64,000 nucleotides of DNA from Actinostola sp. cb2023 (Eukaryota > Cnidaria > Anthozoa > Actiniaria > Actinostolidae), in contig JAUJYZ010001245.1 in NCBI GenBank assembly GCA_033675265.1, forward strand, positions 98,262 to 162,261, written 5' to 3'. Below, piece by piece: positions 47,890-62,936 of this stretch. The notes under the pieces are model-generated. The model saw only the letters and a program-made list of their open reading frames with translations. It ran no database searches and had not been told where the DNA came from. How positions within the stretch are numbered: the first letter of the stretch is position 1; each line of letters begins with the position of its first letter. The position numbers and the translations under genes are program-made.

Positions 47890-48161
47890 AATTGGCGACA
47901 AAATAGATGACACTCTTAGATACTAAATTGTCTTTAAAGGTGAATTTGACGGAATAAGCCCCTTATGGGGAGTTATAAATGTTCCATCCCCCCTCCCCTA
48001 TTCAATGTTGAGGTAGACAATGTTCCGCCCAAAACAAATTGAGAATAAAACAACATTGAACAAAGGGGGCAGGGGGAAGGAGGGGTTGAATATTGATTTA
48101 TCTTAAAAAGCAATTTTGGAGACATATAACAAGGGGGTGTCATTCAATTTTGTCGCTGATT
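47890..48161. mobile_element. MITE in array unit 2
   Basis: Same element as 46,209-46,482. Confidence 0.8.
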
Positions 48162-49568
48162 GTCTGAAAAGGGGGTACGCACATTTCTGCATGACGCGCG
48201 TTTGTCTCTCACGCAATCCATGTAAACTTTACAAATATGTAACCTAGCCTTGTCATCGAACGTTAAGAACGAGAAAAGAATACAAATTAATAATATATTC
48301 CAATAAATAATCATGATTGTTCAGATGTTCTAAACTGGCGTTCTATTGACGTGCGCAAAACACGATTTGGATCGAAAAATAATTTCACCAAAAACTAAAG
48401 CGTCTGTTCAGTATTTAAAGCAATTCAGCAACCTCACAGTGAACGAAATCGTAAAAAAGTGTGGCGTCTCAAGATCTACTGTATTGAGAAGTGCAAAGGA
48501 AAAGGAAAAGTCATAAAATCTAGGAAAAAAAGCTGGACGTCGAAGGAAATTTAACGAGCGCGAGGAAAGACGCATTCGTCGTGCGGTCCAAGCATGTGTA
48601 AATTTTACATTTTAATTCTATTAACATATCTATTTCAAAACGCTAGTCTATATATCGACCTCTCCATGCCATGTTCTTGACCATTTACATAAGTATGTAC
48701 ATACATTATATCCTGGATTAAGCGGATGTCCTTTCACTGTGACAGTGACAGTGTGAATGACATTCAACAGTATCGGTCAACGGTCAACGCTTATTTATAA
48801 AGGATATGACTTGATAATTACTAAGTAACGTTTGTTGACCGTAGACCGATACTGTTCAATGTCATTCACACTGTCACGATGTCATGTACGTGCTTCAGTG
48901 CGACGAGAGTATTAAATGGTTCAATCGCGAGGCGCGAGGAGCTTTCGCAGAGAGTATTATGATTATGGTTCAATCGAGGCACTTATAACAATATATATCT
49001 ATACTGCGGTATTACCGAGGAGCTTGCGACGAGGGTATTATAATACACTGCTTATAGTAATGATAAGTCCTTATCATGGTATCCTTCTAATACTTAGTAG
49101 TGATAACTCCATCCTCTCCCCGTGTTTGCCGTCCCCCTCCCCCTAGAAAGTTAATACGTACTTCAACGGAGCTCTGAAATGGTTCATTCGTATACAGGTG
49201 TATATTACCCAATCGCCTAACGTCATTAGTGATACTTTTCGAATTTGATATCTTCAGAGGGTTTATTGGTTGTGTGAAAGTTTGACAGCAATGATTACGT
49301 GATTCAAACCCAGTTTTAAAGTCACGCACGTATATATATCTCTTTGAAACAGTCCGCGCGCAAATGATAGTGGATAGTGATGCGGAAACAAATAATCTTA
49401 TTCAGGTATATATTGCTCACCATTTAATGATATGTTGAATTATACCGACTTTATTTCGCGTAGGGATAATCCTCTACAGCATATGCATTCAATTTTTTAC
49501 ATTATTGACATATAACACTAGTAAGCGTGCTAGATGGATAACGCAAATGCATAGGTGGCGTGACAGAC
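47890..49568 (+). repeat. Array unit 2 (type A)
   Basis: 1,679 bp; MITE at 47,890-48,161; catgatt variant. Confidence 0.9.
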
Positions 49569-49840
49569 AATTGGCGACAAAATAGATGACACTCTTAGAT
49601 ACTAAATTGTCTTTAAAGGTGAATTTGACGGAATAAGCCCCTTATGGGGAGTTATAAATGTTCCATCCCCCCTCCCCTATTCAATGTTGAGGTAGACAAT
49701 GTTCCGCCCAAAACAAATTGAGAAAAAAACAACATTGAACAAAGGGGGCAGGGGGAAGGAGGGGTTGAATATTGATTTATCTTAAAAAGCAATTTTGGAG
49801 ACATATAACAAGGGGGTGTCATTCAATTTTGTCGCTGATT
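49569..49840. mobile_element. MITE in array unit 3
   Basis: Same element; the flanking gtctg is shortened to ctg here. Confidence 0.8.
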
Positions 49841-51245
49841 CTGAAAAGGGGGTACGCACATTTCTGCATGACGCGCGTTTGTCTCTCACGCAATCCATGT
49901 AAACTTTACAAATATGTAACCTAGCCTTGTCATCGAACGTTAAGAACGAGAAAAGAATACAAATTAATAATATATTCCAATAAATAATCACGATTGTTCA
50001 GATGTTCTAAACTGGCGTTCTATTGACGTGCGCAAAACACGATTTGGATCGAAAAATAATTTCACCAAAAACTAAAGCGTCTGTTCAGTATTTAAAGCAA
50101 TTCAGCAACCTCACAGTGAACGAAATCGTAAAAAAGTGTGGCGTCTCAAGATCTACTGTATTTAGAAGTGCAAAGGAAAAGGAAAAGTCATAAAAACTAG
50201 GAAAAAAAGCTGGACGTCGAAGGAAATTTAACGAGCGCGAGGAAAGACGCATTCGTCGTGCGGTCCAAGAATGTGTAAATTTTACATTTTAATTCTATTA
50301 ACATATCTATTTCAAAACGCTAGTCTATATATCGACCTCTCCATGCCATGTTCTTGACCATTTACATAAGTATGTACATACATTATATCCTGGATTAAGC
50401 GGATGTCCTTTCACTGTGACAGTGACAGTGTGAATGACATTCAACAGTATCGGTCAACGGTCAACGCTTATTTATAAAGGATATGACTTGATAATTACTA
50501 AGTAACGTTTGTTGACCGTAGACCGATACTGTTCAATGTCATTCACACTGTCACGATGTCATGTACGTGCTTCAGTGCGACGAGAGTATTAAATGGTTCA
50601 ATCGCGAGGCGCGAGGAGCTTTCGCAGAGAGTATTATGATTATGGTTCAATCGAGGCACTTATAACAATATATATCTATACTGCGGTATTACCGAGGAGC
50701 TTGCGACGAGGGTATTATAATACACTGCTTATAGTAATGATAAGTCCTTATCATGGTATCCTTCTAATACTTAGTAGTGATAACTCCATCCTCTCCCCGT
50801 GTTTGCCGTCCCCCTCCCCCTAGAAAGTTAATACGTACTTCAACGGAGCTCTGAAATGGTTCATTCGTATACAGGTGTATATTACCCAATCGCCTAACGT
50901 CATTAGTGATACTTTTCGAATTTGATATCTTCAGAGGGTTTATTGGTTGTGTGAAAGTTTGACAGCAATGATTACGTGATTCAAACCCAGTTTTAAAGTC
51001 ACGCACGTATATATATCTCTTTGAAACAGTCCGCGCGCAAATGATAGTGGATAGTGATGCGGAAACAAATAATCTTATTCAGGTATATATTGCTCACCAT
51101 TTAATGATATGTTGAATTATACCGACTTTATTTCGCGTAGGGATAATCCTCTACAGCATATGCATTCAATTTTTTACATTATTGACATATAACACTAGTA
51201 AGCGTGCTAGATGGACAACGCAAATGCATAGGTGGCGTGACAGAC
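49569..51245 (+). repeat. Array unit 3 (type A, tttagaag variant)
   Basis: 1,677 bp; MITE at 49,569-49,840 with the following gt lost; shares tttagaagtg, aaaaactagg and ccaagaatg with units 6 and 7. Confidence 0.9.
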
Positions 51246-52653
51246 ATTCTGAAAAGGGGGTACGCACATTTCTGCATGACGCGCGTTTGTCTCTCACGCA
51301 ATCCATGTAAACTTTACAAATATGTAACCTAGCCTTGTCATCGAACGTTAAGAACGAGAAAAGAATACAAATTAATAATATATTCCAATAAATAATCATG
51401 ATTGTTCAGATGTTCTAAACTGGCGTTCTATTGACGTGCGCAAAACACGATTTGGATCGAAAAATAATTTCACCAAAAACTAAAGCGTCTGTTCAGTATT
51501 TAAAGCAATTCAGCAACCTCACAGTGAACGAAATCGTAAAAAAGTGTGGCGTCTCAAGATCTACTGTATTGAGAAGTGCAAAGGAAAAGGAAAAGTCATA
51601 AAATCTAGGAAAAAAAGCTGGACGTCGAAGGAAATTTAACGAGCGCGAGGAAAGACGCATTCGTCGTGCGGTCCAAGCATGTGTAAATTTTACATTTTAA
51701 TTCTATTAACATATCTATTTCAAAACGCTAGTCTATATATCGACCTCTCCATGCCATGTTCTTGACCATTTACATAAGTATGTACATACATTATATCCTG
51801 GATTAAGCGGATGTCCTTTCACTGTGACAGTGACAGTGTGAATGACATTCAACAGTATCGGTCAACGGTCAACGCTTATTTATAAAGGATATGACTTGAT
51901 AATTACTAAGTAACGTTTGTTGACCGTAGACCGATACTGTTCAATGTCATTCACACTGTCACGATGTCATGTACGTGCTTCAGTGCGACGAGAGTATTAA
52001 ATGGTTCAATCGCGAGGCGCGAGGAGCTTTCGCAGAGAGTATTATGATTATGGTTCAATCGAGGCACTTATAACAATATATATCTATACTGCGGTATTAC
52101 CGAGGAGCTTGCGACGAGGGTATTATAATACACTGCTTATAGTAATGATAAGTCCTTATCATGGTATCCTTCTAATACTTAGTAGTGATAACTCCATCCT
52201 CTCCCCGTGTTTGCCGTCCCCCTCCCCCTAGAAAGTTAATACGTACTTCAACGGAGCTCTGAAATGGTTCATTCGTATACAGGTGTATATTACCCAATCG
52301 CCTAACGTCATTAGTGATACTTTTCGAATTTGATATCTTCAGAGGGTTTATTGGTTGTGTGAAAGTTTGACAGCAATGATTACGTGATTCAAACCCAGTT
52401 TTAAAGTCACGCACGTATATATATCTCTTTGAAACAGTCCGCGCGCAAATGATAGTGGATAGTGATGCGGAAACAAATAATCTTATTCAGGTATATATTG
52501 CTCACCATTTAATGATATGTTGAATTATACCGACTTTATTTCGCGTAGGGATAATCCTCTACAGCATATGCATTCAATTTTTTACATTATTGACATATAA
52601 CACTAGTAAGCGTGCTAGATGGATAACGCAAATGCATAGGTGGCGTGACAGAC
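51246..52653 (+). repeat. Array unit 4 (type B)
   Basis: 1,408 bp, no MITE; catgatt variant. Confidence 0.9.
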
Positions 52654-54067
52654 ATGTCTGAAAAGGGGGTACGCACATTTCTGCATGACGCGCGTTTGTC
52701 TCTCACGCAATCGTATCCATGTAAACTTTACAAATATGTAACCTAGCCTTGTCATCGAACGTTAAGAACGAGAAAAGAATACAAATTAATAATATATTCC
52801 AATAAATAATCACGATTGTTCAGATGTTCTAAACTGGCGTTCTATTGACGTGCGCAAAACACGATTTGGATCGAAAAATAATTTCACCAAAAACTAAAGC
52901 GTCTGTTCAATATTTAAAGCAATTCAGCAACCTCACAGTGAACGAAATCGTAAAAAAGTGTGGCGTCTCAAGATCTACTGTATTGAGAAGTGCAAAGGAA
53001 AAGGAAAAGTCATAAAATCTAGGAAAAAAAGCTGGACGTCGAAGGAAATTTAACGAGCGCGAGGAAAGACGCATTCGTCGTGCGGTCCAAGCATGTGTAA
53101 ATTTTACATTTTAATTATATTAACATATCTATTTCAAAACGCTAGTCTATATATCGACCTCTCCATGCCATGTTCTTGACCATTTACATAAGTATGTACA
53201 TACATTATATCCTGGATTAAGCGGATGTCCTTTCACTGTGACAGTGACAGTGTGAATGACATTCAACAGTATCGGTCAACGGTCAACGCTTATTTATAAA
53301 GGATATGACTTGATAATTACTAAGTAACGTTTGTTGACCGTAGACCGATACTGTTCAATGTCATTCACACTGTCACGATGTCATGTACGTGCTTCAGTGC
53401 GACGAGAGTATTAAATGGTTCAATCGCGAGGCGCGAGGAGCTTTCGCAGAGAGTATTATGATTATGGTTCAATCGAGGCACTTATAACAATATATATCTA
53501 TACTGCGGTATTACCGAGGAGCTTGCGACGAGGGTATTATAATACACTGCTTATAGTAATGATAAGTCCTTATCATGGTATCCTTCTAATACTTAGTAGT
53601 GATAACTCCATCCTCTCCCCGTGTTTGCCGTCCCCCTCCCCCTAGAAAGTTAATACGTACTTCAACGGAGCTCTGAAATGGTTCATTCGTATACAGGTGT
53701 ATATTACCCAATCGCCTAACGTCATTAGTGATACTTTTCGAATTTGATATCTTCAGAGGGTTTATTGGTTGTGTGAAAGTTTGACAGCAATGATTACGTG
53801 ATTCAAACCCAGTTTTAAAGTCACGCACGTATATATATCTCTTTGAAACAGTCCGCGCGCAAATGATAGTGGATAGTGATGCGGAAACAAATAATCTTAT
53901 TCAGGTATATATTGCTCACCATTTAATGATATGTTGAATTATACCGACTTTATTTCGCGTAGGGATAATCCTCTACAGCATATGCATTCAATTTTTTACA
54001 TTATTGACATATAACACTAGTAAGCGTGCTAGATGGATAACGCAAATGCATAGGTGGCGTGACAGAC
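52654..54067 (+). repeat. Array unit 5 (type C)
   Basis: 1,414 bp, no MITE; caatcgtatcc and gttcaatattt variants. Confidence 0.9.
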
Positions 54068-55475
54068 ATTCTGAAAAGGGGGTACGCACATTTCTGCATG
54101 ACGCGCGTTTGTCTCTCACGCAATCCATGTAAACTTTACAAATATGTAACCTAGCCTTGTCATCGAACGTTAAGAACGAGAAAAGAATACAAATTAATAA
54201 TATATTCCAATAAATAATCACGATTGTTCAGATGTTCTAAACTGGCGTTCTATTGACGTGCGCAAAACACGATTTGGATCGAAAAATAATTTCACCAAAA
54301 ACTAAAGCGTCTGTTCAGTATTTAAAGCAATTCAGCAACCTCACAGTGAACGAAATCGTAAAAAAGTGTGGCGTCTCAAGATCTACTGTATTTAGAAGTG
54401 CAAAGGAAAAGGAAAAGTCATAAAAACTAGGAAAAAAAGCTGGACGTCGAAGGAAATTTAACGAGCGCGAGGAAAGACGCATTCGTCGTGCGGTCCAAGA
54501 ATGTGTAAATTTTACATTTTAATTCTATTAACATATCTATTTCAAAACGCTAGTCTATATATCGACCTCTCCATGCCATGTTCTTGACCATTTACATAAG
54601 TATGTACATACATTATATCCTGGATTAAGCGGATGTCCTTTCACTGTGACAGTGACAGTGTGAATGACATTCAACAGTATCGGTCAACGGTCAACGCTTA
54701 TTTATAAAGGATATGACTTGATAATTACTAAGTAACGTTTGTTGACCGTAGACCGATACTGTTCAATGTCATTCACACTGTCACGATGTCATGTACGTGC
54801 TTCAGTGCGACGAGAGTATTAAATGGTTCAATCGCGAGGCGCGAGGAGCTTTCGCAGAGAGTATTATGATTATGGTTCAATCGAGGCACTTATAACAATA
54901 TATATCTATACTGCGGTATTACCGAGGAGCTTGCGACGAGGGTATTATAATACACTGCTTATAGTAATGATAAGTCCTTATCATGGTATCCTTCTAATAC
55001 TTAGTAGTGATAACTCCATCCTCTCCCCGTGTTTGCCGTCCCCCTCCCCCTAGAAAGTTAATACGTACTTCAACGGAGCTCTGAAATGGTTCATTCGTAT
55101 ACAGGTGTATATTACCCAATCGCCTAACGTCATTAGTGATACTTTTCGAATTTGATATCTTCAGAGGGTTTATTGGTTGTGTGAAAGTTTGACAGCAATG
55201 ATTACGTGATTCAAACCCAGTTTTAAAGTCACGCACGTATATATATCTCTTTGAAACAGTCCGCGCGCAAATGATAGTGGATAGTGATGCGGAAACAAAT
55301 AATCTTATTCAGGTATATATTGCTCACCATTTAATGATATGTTGAATTATACCGACTTTATTTCGCGTAGGGATAATCCTCTACAGCATATGCATTCAAT
55401 TTTTTACATTATTGACATATAACACTAGTAAGCGTGCTAGATGGATAACGCAAATGCATAGGTGGCGTGACAGAC
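54068..55475 (+). repeat. Array unit 6 (type B, tttagaag variant)
   Basis: 1,408 bp, no MITE; same diagnostic changes as units 3 and 7. Confidence 0.9.
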
Positions 55476-55747
55476 AATTGGCGACAAAATAGATGACACT
55501 CTTAGATACTAAATTGTCTTTAAAGGTGAATTTGACGGAATAAGCCCCTTATGGGGAGTTATAAATGTTCCATCCCCCCTCCCCTATTCAATGTTGAGGT
55601 AGACAATGTTCCGCCCAAAACAAATTGAGAAAAAAACAACATTGAACAAAGGGGGCAGGGGGAAGGAGGGGTTGAATATTGATTTATCTTAAAAAGCAAT
55701 TTTGGAGACATATAACAAGGGGGTGTCATTCAATTTTGTCGCTGATT
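55476..55747. mobile_element. MITE in array unit 7
   Basis: Same element, with flanks as in units 1 and 2. Confidence 0.8.
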
Positions 55748-57155
55748 GTCTGAAAAGGGGGTACGCACATTTCTGCATGACGCGCGTTTTGTCTCTCACG
55801 CAATCCATGTAAACTTTACAAATATGTAACCTAGCCTTGTCATCGAACGTTAAGAACGAGAAAAGAATACAAATTAATAATATATTCCAATAAATAATCA
55901 CGATTGTTCAGATGTTCTAAACTGGCGTTCTATTGACGTGCGCAAAACACGATTTGGATCGAAAAATAATTTCACCAAAAACTAAAGCGTCTGTTCAGTA
56001 TTTAAAGCAATTCAGCAACCTCACAGTGAACGAAATCGTAAAAAAGTGTGGCGTCTCAAGATCTACTGTATTTAGAAGTGCAAAGGAAAAGGAAAAGTCA
56101 TAAAAACTAGGAAAAAAAGCTGGACGTCGAAGGAAATTTAACGAGCGCGAGGAAAGACGCATTCGTCGTGCGGTCCAAGAATGTGTAAATTTTACATTTT
56201 AATTCTATTAACATATCTATTTCAAAACGCTAGTCTATATATCGACCTCTCCATGCCATGTTCTTGACCATTTACATAAGTATGTACATACATTATATCC
56301 TGGATTAAGCGGATGTCCTTTCACTGTGACAGTGACAGTGTGAATGACATTCAACAGTATCGGTCAACGGTCAACGCTTATTTATAAAGGATATGACTTG
56401 ATAATTACTAAGTAACGTTTGTTGACCGTAGACCGATACTGTTCAATGTCATTCACACTGTCACGATGTCATGTACGTGCTTCAGTGCGACGAGAGTATT
56501 AAATGGTTCAATCGCGAGGCGCGAGGAGCTTTCGCAGAGAGTATTATGATTATGGTTCAATCGAGGCACTTATAACAATATATATCTATACTGCGGTATT
56601 ACCGAGGAGCTTGCGACGAGGGTATTATAATACACTGCTTATAGTAATGATAAGTCCTTATCATGGTATCCTTCTAATACTTAGTAGTGATAACTCCATC
56701 CTCTCCCCGTGTTTGCCGTCCCCCTCCCCCTAGAAAGTTAATACGTACTTCAACGGAGCTCTGAAATGGTTCATTCGTATACAGGTGTATATTACCCAAT
56801 CGCCTAACGTCATTAGTGATACTTTTCGAATTTGATATCTTCAGAGGGTTTATTGGTTGTGTGAAAGTTTGACAGCAATGATTACGTGATTCAAACCCAG
56901 TTTTAAAGTCACGCACGTATATATATCTCTTTGAAACAGTCCGCGCGCAAATGATAGTGGATAGTGATGCGGAAACAAATAATCTTATTCAGGTATATAT
57001 TGCTCACCATTTAATGATATGTTGAATTATACCGACTTTATTTCGCGTAGGGATAATCCTCTACAGCATATGCATTCAATTTTTTACATTATTGACATAT
57101 AACACTAGTAAGCGTGCTAGATGGATAACGCAAATGCATAGGTGGCGTGACAGAC
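55476..57155 (+). repeat. Array unit 7 (type A, tttagaag variant)
   Basis: 1,680 bp; MITE at 55,476-55,747. Confidence 0.9.
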
Positions 57156-58563
57156 ATTCTGAAAAGGGGGTACGCACATTTCTGCATGACGCGCGTTTGT
57201 CTCTCACGCAATCCATGTAAACTTTACAAATATGTAACCTAGCCTTGTCATCGAACGTTAAGAACGAGAAAAGAATACAAATTAATAATATATTCCAATA
57301 AATAATCATGATTGTTCAGATGTTCTAAACTGGCGTTCTATTGACGTGCGCAAAACACGATTTGGATCGAAAAATAATTTCACCAAAAACTAAAGCGTCT
57401 GTTCAGTATTTAAAGCAATTCAGCAACCTCACAGTGAACGAAATCGTAAAAAAGTGTGGCGTCTCAAGATCTACTGTATTGAGAAGTGCAAAGGAAAAGG
57501 AAAAGTCATAAAATCTAGGAAAAAAAGCTGGACGTCGAAGGAAATTTAACGAGCGCGAGGAAAGACGCATTCGTCGTGCGGTCCAAGCATGTGTAAATTT
57601 TACATTTTAATTCTATTAACATATCTATTTCAAAACGCTAGTCTATATATCGACCTCTCCATGCCATGTTCTTGACCATTTACATAAGTATGTACATACA
57701 TTATATCCTGGATTAAGCGGATGTCCTTTCACTGTGACAGTGACAGTGTGAATGACATTCAACAGTATCGGTCAACGGTCAACGCTTATTTATAAAGGAT
57801 ATGACTTGATAATTACTAAGTAACGTTTGTTGACCGTAGACCGATACTGTTCAGTGTCATTCACACTGTCACGATGTCATGTACGTGCTTCAGTGCGACG
57901 AGAGTATTAAATGGTTCAATCGCGAGGCGCGAGGAGCTTTCGCAGAGAGTATTATGATTATGGTTCAATCGAGGCACTTATAACAATATATATCTATACT
58001 GCGGTATTACCGAGGAGCTTGCGACGAGGGTATTATAATACACTGCTTATAGTAATGATAAGTCCTTATCATGGTATCCTTCTAATACTTAGTAGTGATA
58101 ACTCCATCCTCTCCCCGTGTTTGCCGTCCCCCTCCCCCTAGAAAGTTAATACGTACTTCAACGGAGCTCTGAAATGGTTCATTCGTATACAGGTGTATAT
58201 TACCCAATCGCCTAACGTCATTAGTGATACTTTTCGAATTTGATATCTTCAGAGGGTTTATTGGTTGTGTGAAAGTTTGACAGCAATGATTACGTGATTC
58301 AAACCCAGTTTTAAAGTCACGCACGTATATATATCTCTTTGAAACAGTCCGCGCGCAAATGATAGTGGATAGTGATGCGGAAACAAATAATCTTATTCAG
58401 GTATATATTGCTCACCATTTAATGATATGTTGAATTATACCGACTTTATTTCGCGTAGGGATAATCCTCTACAGCATATGCATTCAATTTTTTACATTAT
58501 TGACATATAACACTAGTAAGCGTGCTAGATGGATAACGCAAATGCATAGGTGGCGTGACAGAC
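57156..58563 (+). repeat. Array unit 8 (type B)
   Basis: 1,408 bp; carries ttcagtgtcatt in the right inverted arm, shared only with unit 11. Confidence 0.9.
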
Positions 58564-59984
58564 ATGTCTGAAAAGGGGGTACGCACATTTCTGCATGACG
58601 CGCGTTTGTCTCTCACGCAATCGTATCCATGTAAACTTTACAAATATGTAACCTAGCCTTGTCATCGAACGTTAAGAACGAGAAAAGAATACAAATTAAT
58701 AATATATTCCAATAAATAATCACGATTGTTCAGATGTTCTAAACTGGCGTTCTATTGACGTGCGCAAAACACGATTTGGATCGAAAAAATAATTTCACCA
58801 AAAACTAAAGCGTCTGTTCAATATTTAAAGCAATTCAGCAACCTCACAGTGAACGAAATCGTAAAAAAGTGTGGCGTCTCAAGATCTACTGTATTGAGAA
58901 GTGCAAAGGAAAAGGAAAAGTCATAAAATCTAGGAAAAAAAGCTGGACGTCGAAGGAAATTTAACGAGCGCGAGGAAAGACGCATTCGTCGTGCGGTCCA
59001 AGCATGTGTAAATTTTACATTTTAATTCTATTAACATATCTATTTCAAAACGCTAGTCTATATATCGACCTCTCCATGCCATGTTCTTGACCATTTACAT
59101 AAGTATGTACATACATTATATCCTGGATTAAGCGGATGTCCTTTCACTGTGACAGTGACAGTGTGAATGACATTCAACAGTATCGGTCAACGGTCAACGC
59201 TTATTTATAAAGGATATGACTTGATAATTACTAAGTAACGTTTGTTGACCGTAGACCGATACTGTTCAATGTCATTCACACTGTCACGATGTCATGTACG
59301 TGCTTCAGTGCGACGAGAGTATTAAATGGTTCAATCGCGAGGCGCGAGGAGCTTTCGCAGAGAGTATTATGATTATGGTTCAATCGAGGCACTTATAACA
59401 ATATATATCTATACTGCGGTATTACCGAGGAGCTTGCGACGAGGGTATTATAATACACTGCTTATAGTAATGATAAGTCCTTATCATGGTATCCTTCTAA
59501 TACTTAGTAGTGATAACTCCATCCTCTCCCCGTGTTTGCCGTCCCCCTCCCCCTAGAAAGTTAATACGTACTTCAACGGAGCTCTGAAATGGTTCATTCG
59601 TATACAGGTGTATATTACCCAATCGCCTAACGTCATTAGTGATACTTTTCGAATTTGATATCTTCAGAGGGTTTATTGGTTGTGTGAAAGTTTTGACAGC
59701 AATGATTACGTGATTCAAACCCAGTTTTAAAGTCACGCACGTATATATATCTCTTTGAAACAGTCCGCGCGCAAATGATAGTGGATAGTGATGCGGAAAC
59801 AAATAATCTTATTCAGGTATATATTGCTCACCATTTAATGATATGTTGAATTATACCGACTTTATTTCGCGTAGGGATAATCCTCTACAGCATATGCATT
59901 CAATTTTTTACATTATTGACATATAACACTAGTAAGCGTGCTAGATGGATAACGCAAATGCATAGGTGGCGTGGCGTGACAGAC
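58564..59984 (+). repeat. Array unit 9 (type C)
   Basis: 1,421 bp; like unit 5, with a small gtggc duplication at its right end. Confidence 0.9.
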
Positions 59985-61502
59985 ATTCTGAAAATGGGGG
60001 GGGTACGCCAAAACAAACAAAGGGGGCAGGGGGAAGGAGGGGTTGAATATTGATTTATCTTAAAAAGCTGGAGACATATAACAAGGGGGTGTCATTCAAT
60101 TTTGTCGCTGATTGTACGCACGCATGACGCGCGTTTGTCTCTCACGCAATCCATGTAAACTTTACAAATATGTAACCTAGCCTTGTCATCGAACGTTAAG
60201 AACGAGAAAAGAATACAAATTAATAATATATTCCAATAAATAATCATGATTGTTCAGATGTTCTAAACTGGCGTTCTATTGACGTGCGCAAAACACGATT
60301 TGGATCGAAAAATAATTTCACCAAAAACTAAAGCGTCTGTTCAGTATTTAAAGCAATTCAGCAACCTCACAGTGAACGAAATCGTAAAAAAAGTGTGGCG
60401 TCTCAAGATCTACTGTATTGAGAAGTGCAAAGGAAAAGGAAAAGTCATAAAATCTAGGAAAAAAAGCTGGACGTCGAAGGAAATTTAACGAGCGCGAGGA
60501 AAGACGCATTCGTCGTGCGGTCCAAGCATGTGTAAATTTTACATTTTAATTCTATTAACATATCTATTTCAAAACGCTAGTCTATATATCGACCTCTCCA
60601 TGCCATGTTCTTGACCATTTACATAAGTATGTACATACATTATATCCTGGATTAAGCGGATGTCCTTTCACTGTGACAGTGACAGTGTGAATGACATTCA
60701 ACAGTATCGGTCAACGGTCAACGCTTATTTATAAAGGATATGACTTGATAATTACTAAGTAACGTTTGTTGACCGTAGACCGATACTGTTCAATGTCATT
60801 CACACTGTCACGATGTCATGTACGTGCTTCAGTGCGACGAGAGTATTAAATGGTTCAATCGCGAGGCGCGAGGAGCTTTCGCAGAGAGTATTATGATTAT
60901 GGTTCAATCGAGGCACTTATAACAATATATATCTATACTGCGGTATTACCGAGGAGCTTGCGACGAGGGTATTATAATACACTGCTTATAGTAATGATAA
61001 GTCCTTATCATGGTATCCTTCTAATACTTAGTAGTGATAACTCCATCCTCTCCCCGTGTTTGCCGTCCCCCTCCCCCTAGAAAGTTAATACGTACTTCAA
61101 CGGAGCTCTGAAATGGTTCATTCGTATACAGGTGTATATTACCCAATCGCCTAACGTCATTAGTGATACTTTTCGAATTTGATATCTTCAGAGGGTTTAT
61201 TGGTTGTGTGAAAGTTTGACAGCAATGATTACGTGATTCAAACCCAGTTTTAAAGTCACGCACGTATATATATCTCTTTGAAACAGTCCGCGCGCAAATG
61301 ATAGTGGATAGTGATGCGGAAACAAATAATCTTATTCAGGTATATATTGCTCACCATTTAATGATATGTTGAATTATACCGACTTTATTTCGCGTAGGGA
61401 TAATCCTCTACAGCATATGCATTCAATTTTTTACATTATTGACATATAACACTAGTAAGCGTGCTAGATGGATAACGCAAATGCATAGGTGGCGTGACAG
61501 AC
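59985..61502 (+). repeat. Array unit 10 (rearranged, partial MITE)
   Basis: 1,518 bp. Only the right part of the MITE remains (about 60,008-60,113), after an expanded G run, so the left MITE end was deleted. An extra A near 60,392 opens a 69-codon frame over the HTH relic. Confidence 0.85.
60008..60113. mobile_element. Partial MITE in array unit 10
   Basis: Only the right half, from about acaaagggggcag to gtcgctgatt, is left. Confidence 0.75.
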
Positions 61503-62936
61503 ATTCTGAAAAGGGGGTACGCACATTTCTGCATGACGCGCGTTTTGTCTCTCACGCAATCCATGTAAACTTTACAAATATGTAACCTAGCCTTGTCATC
61601 GAACGTTTAAGAACGAGAAAAGAATACAAATTAATAATATATTCCAATAAATAATCATGATTGTTCAGATGTTCTAAACTGGCGTTCTATTGACGTGCGC
61701 AAAAACACGATTTGGATCGAAAAATAATTTCACCAAAAACTAAAGCGTCTGTTCAGTATTTAAAGCAATTCAGCAACCTCACAGTGAACGAAATCGTAAA
61801 AAAGTGTGGCGTCTCAAGATCTACTGTATTGAGAAGTGCAAAGGAAAAGGAAAAGTCATAAAATCTAGGAAAAAAAGCTGGACGTCGAAGGAAATTTAAC
61901 GAGCGCGAGGAAAGACGCATTCGTCGTGCGGTCCAAGCATGTGTAAATTTTACATTTTAATTCTATTAACATATCTATTTTTCAAAACGCTAGTCTATAT
62001 ATCGACCTCTCCATGCCATGTTCTTGACCATTTACATAAGTATGTACATACATTATATCCTGGATTAAGCGGATGTCCTTTCACTGTGACAGTGACAGTG
62101 TGAATGACATTCAACAGTATCGGTCAACGGTCAACGCTTATTTATAAAGGATATGACTTGATAATTACTAAGTAACGTTTGTTGACCGTAGACCGATACT
62201 GTTCAGTGTCATTCACACTGTCACGATGTCATGTACGTGCTTCAGTGCGACGAGAGTATTAAATGGTTCAATCGCGAGGCGCGAGGAGCTTTCGCAGAGA
62301 GTATTATGATTATGGTTCAATCGAGGCACTTATAACAATATATATCTATACTGCGTATTACCGAGGAGCTTGCGACGAGGGTATTATAATACACTGCTTA
62401 TAGTAATGATAAGTCCTTATCATTGGTATCCTTCTAATACTTAGTAGTGATAACTCCATCTCCCTCCTCTCCCCGTGTTGCCGTCCCCCTCCCCCTAGAA
62501 AAAGTTAATACGTACCTTCAACGGAGCTCTGAAATGGTTCATTCGTATACAGGTGTAACATTATTTACCATAATCGCCTAACGTCATTAGTGATACTTTT
62601 CGAATTTGATATCTTCAGAGGGTTTATTGGTTGTGTGAAAGTTTGACAGCAATGATTACGTGATTCAAACCCAGTTTTAAAGTCACGCACGTATATATAT
62701 CTCTTTGAAACAGTCCGCGCGCAAATGATAGTGGATAGTGATGCGGAAAACAAATAATCTTATTCAGGTATATATTGCTCACCATTTAATGATATGTTGA
62801 ATTATACCGACTTTATTTCGCGTAGGGATAATCCTCTACAGCATATGCATTCAATTTTTTTTACATTATTGACATATAACACTAGTAAGCGTTTTTGCTA
62901 GATGGATAACGCAAATGCATAGGTGGCGTGACAGAC
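61503..62936 (+). repeat. Array unit 11 (type B)
   Basis: 1,434 bp; like unit 8, but with many one- to three-base insertions after about 62,350. Confidence 0.85.

Noticed and set aside
47237..61263. Open frames of 76 codons (plus) and 80 codons (minus) repeated in each array unit
   Set aside because: They overlap each other on opposite strands, are identical only because the units are homogenised, and have no recognisable domain, splice signals or codon-level conservation.
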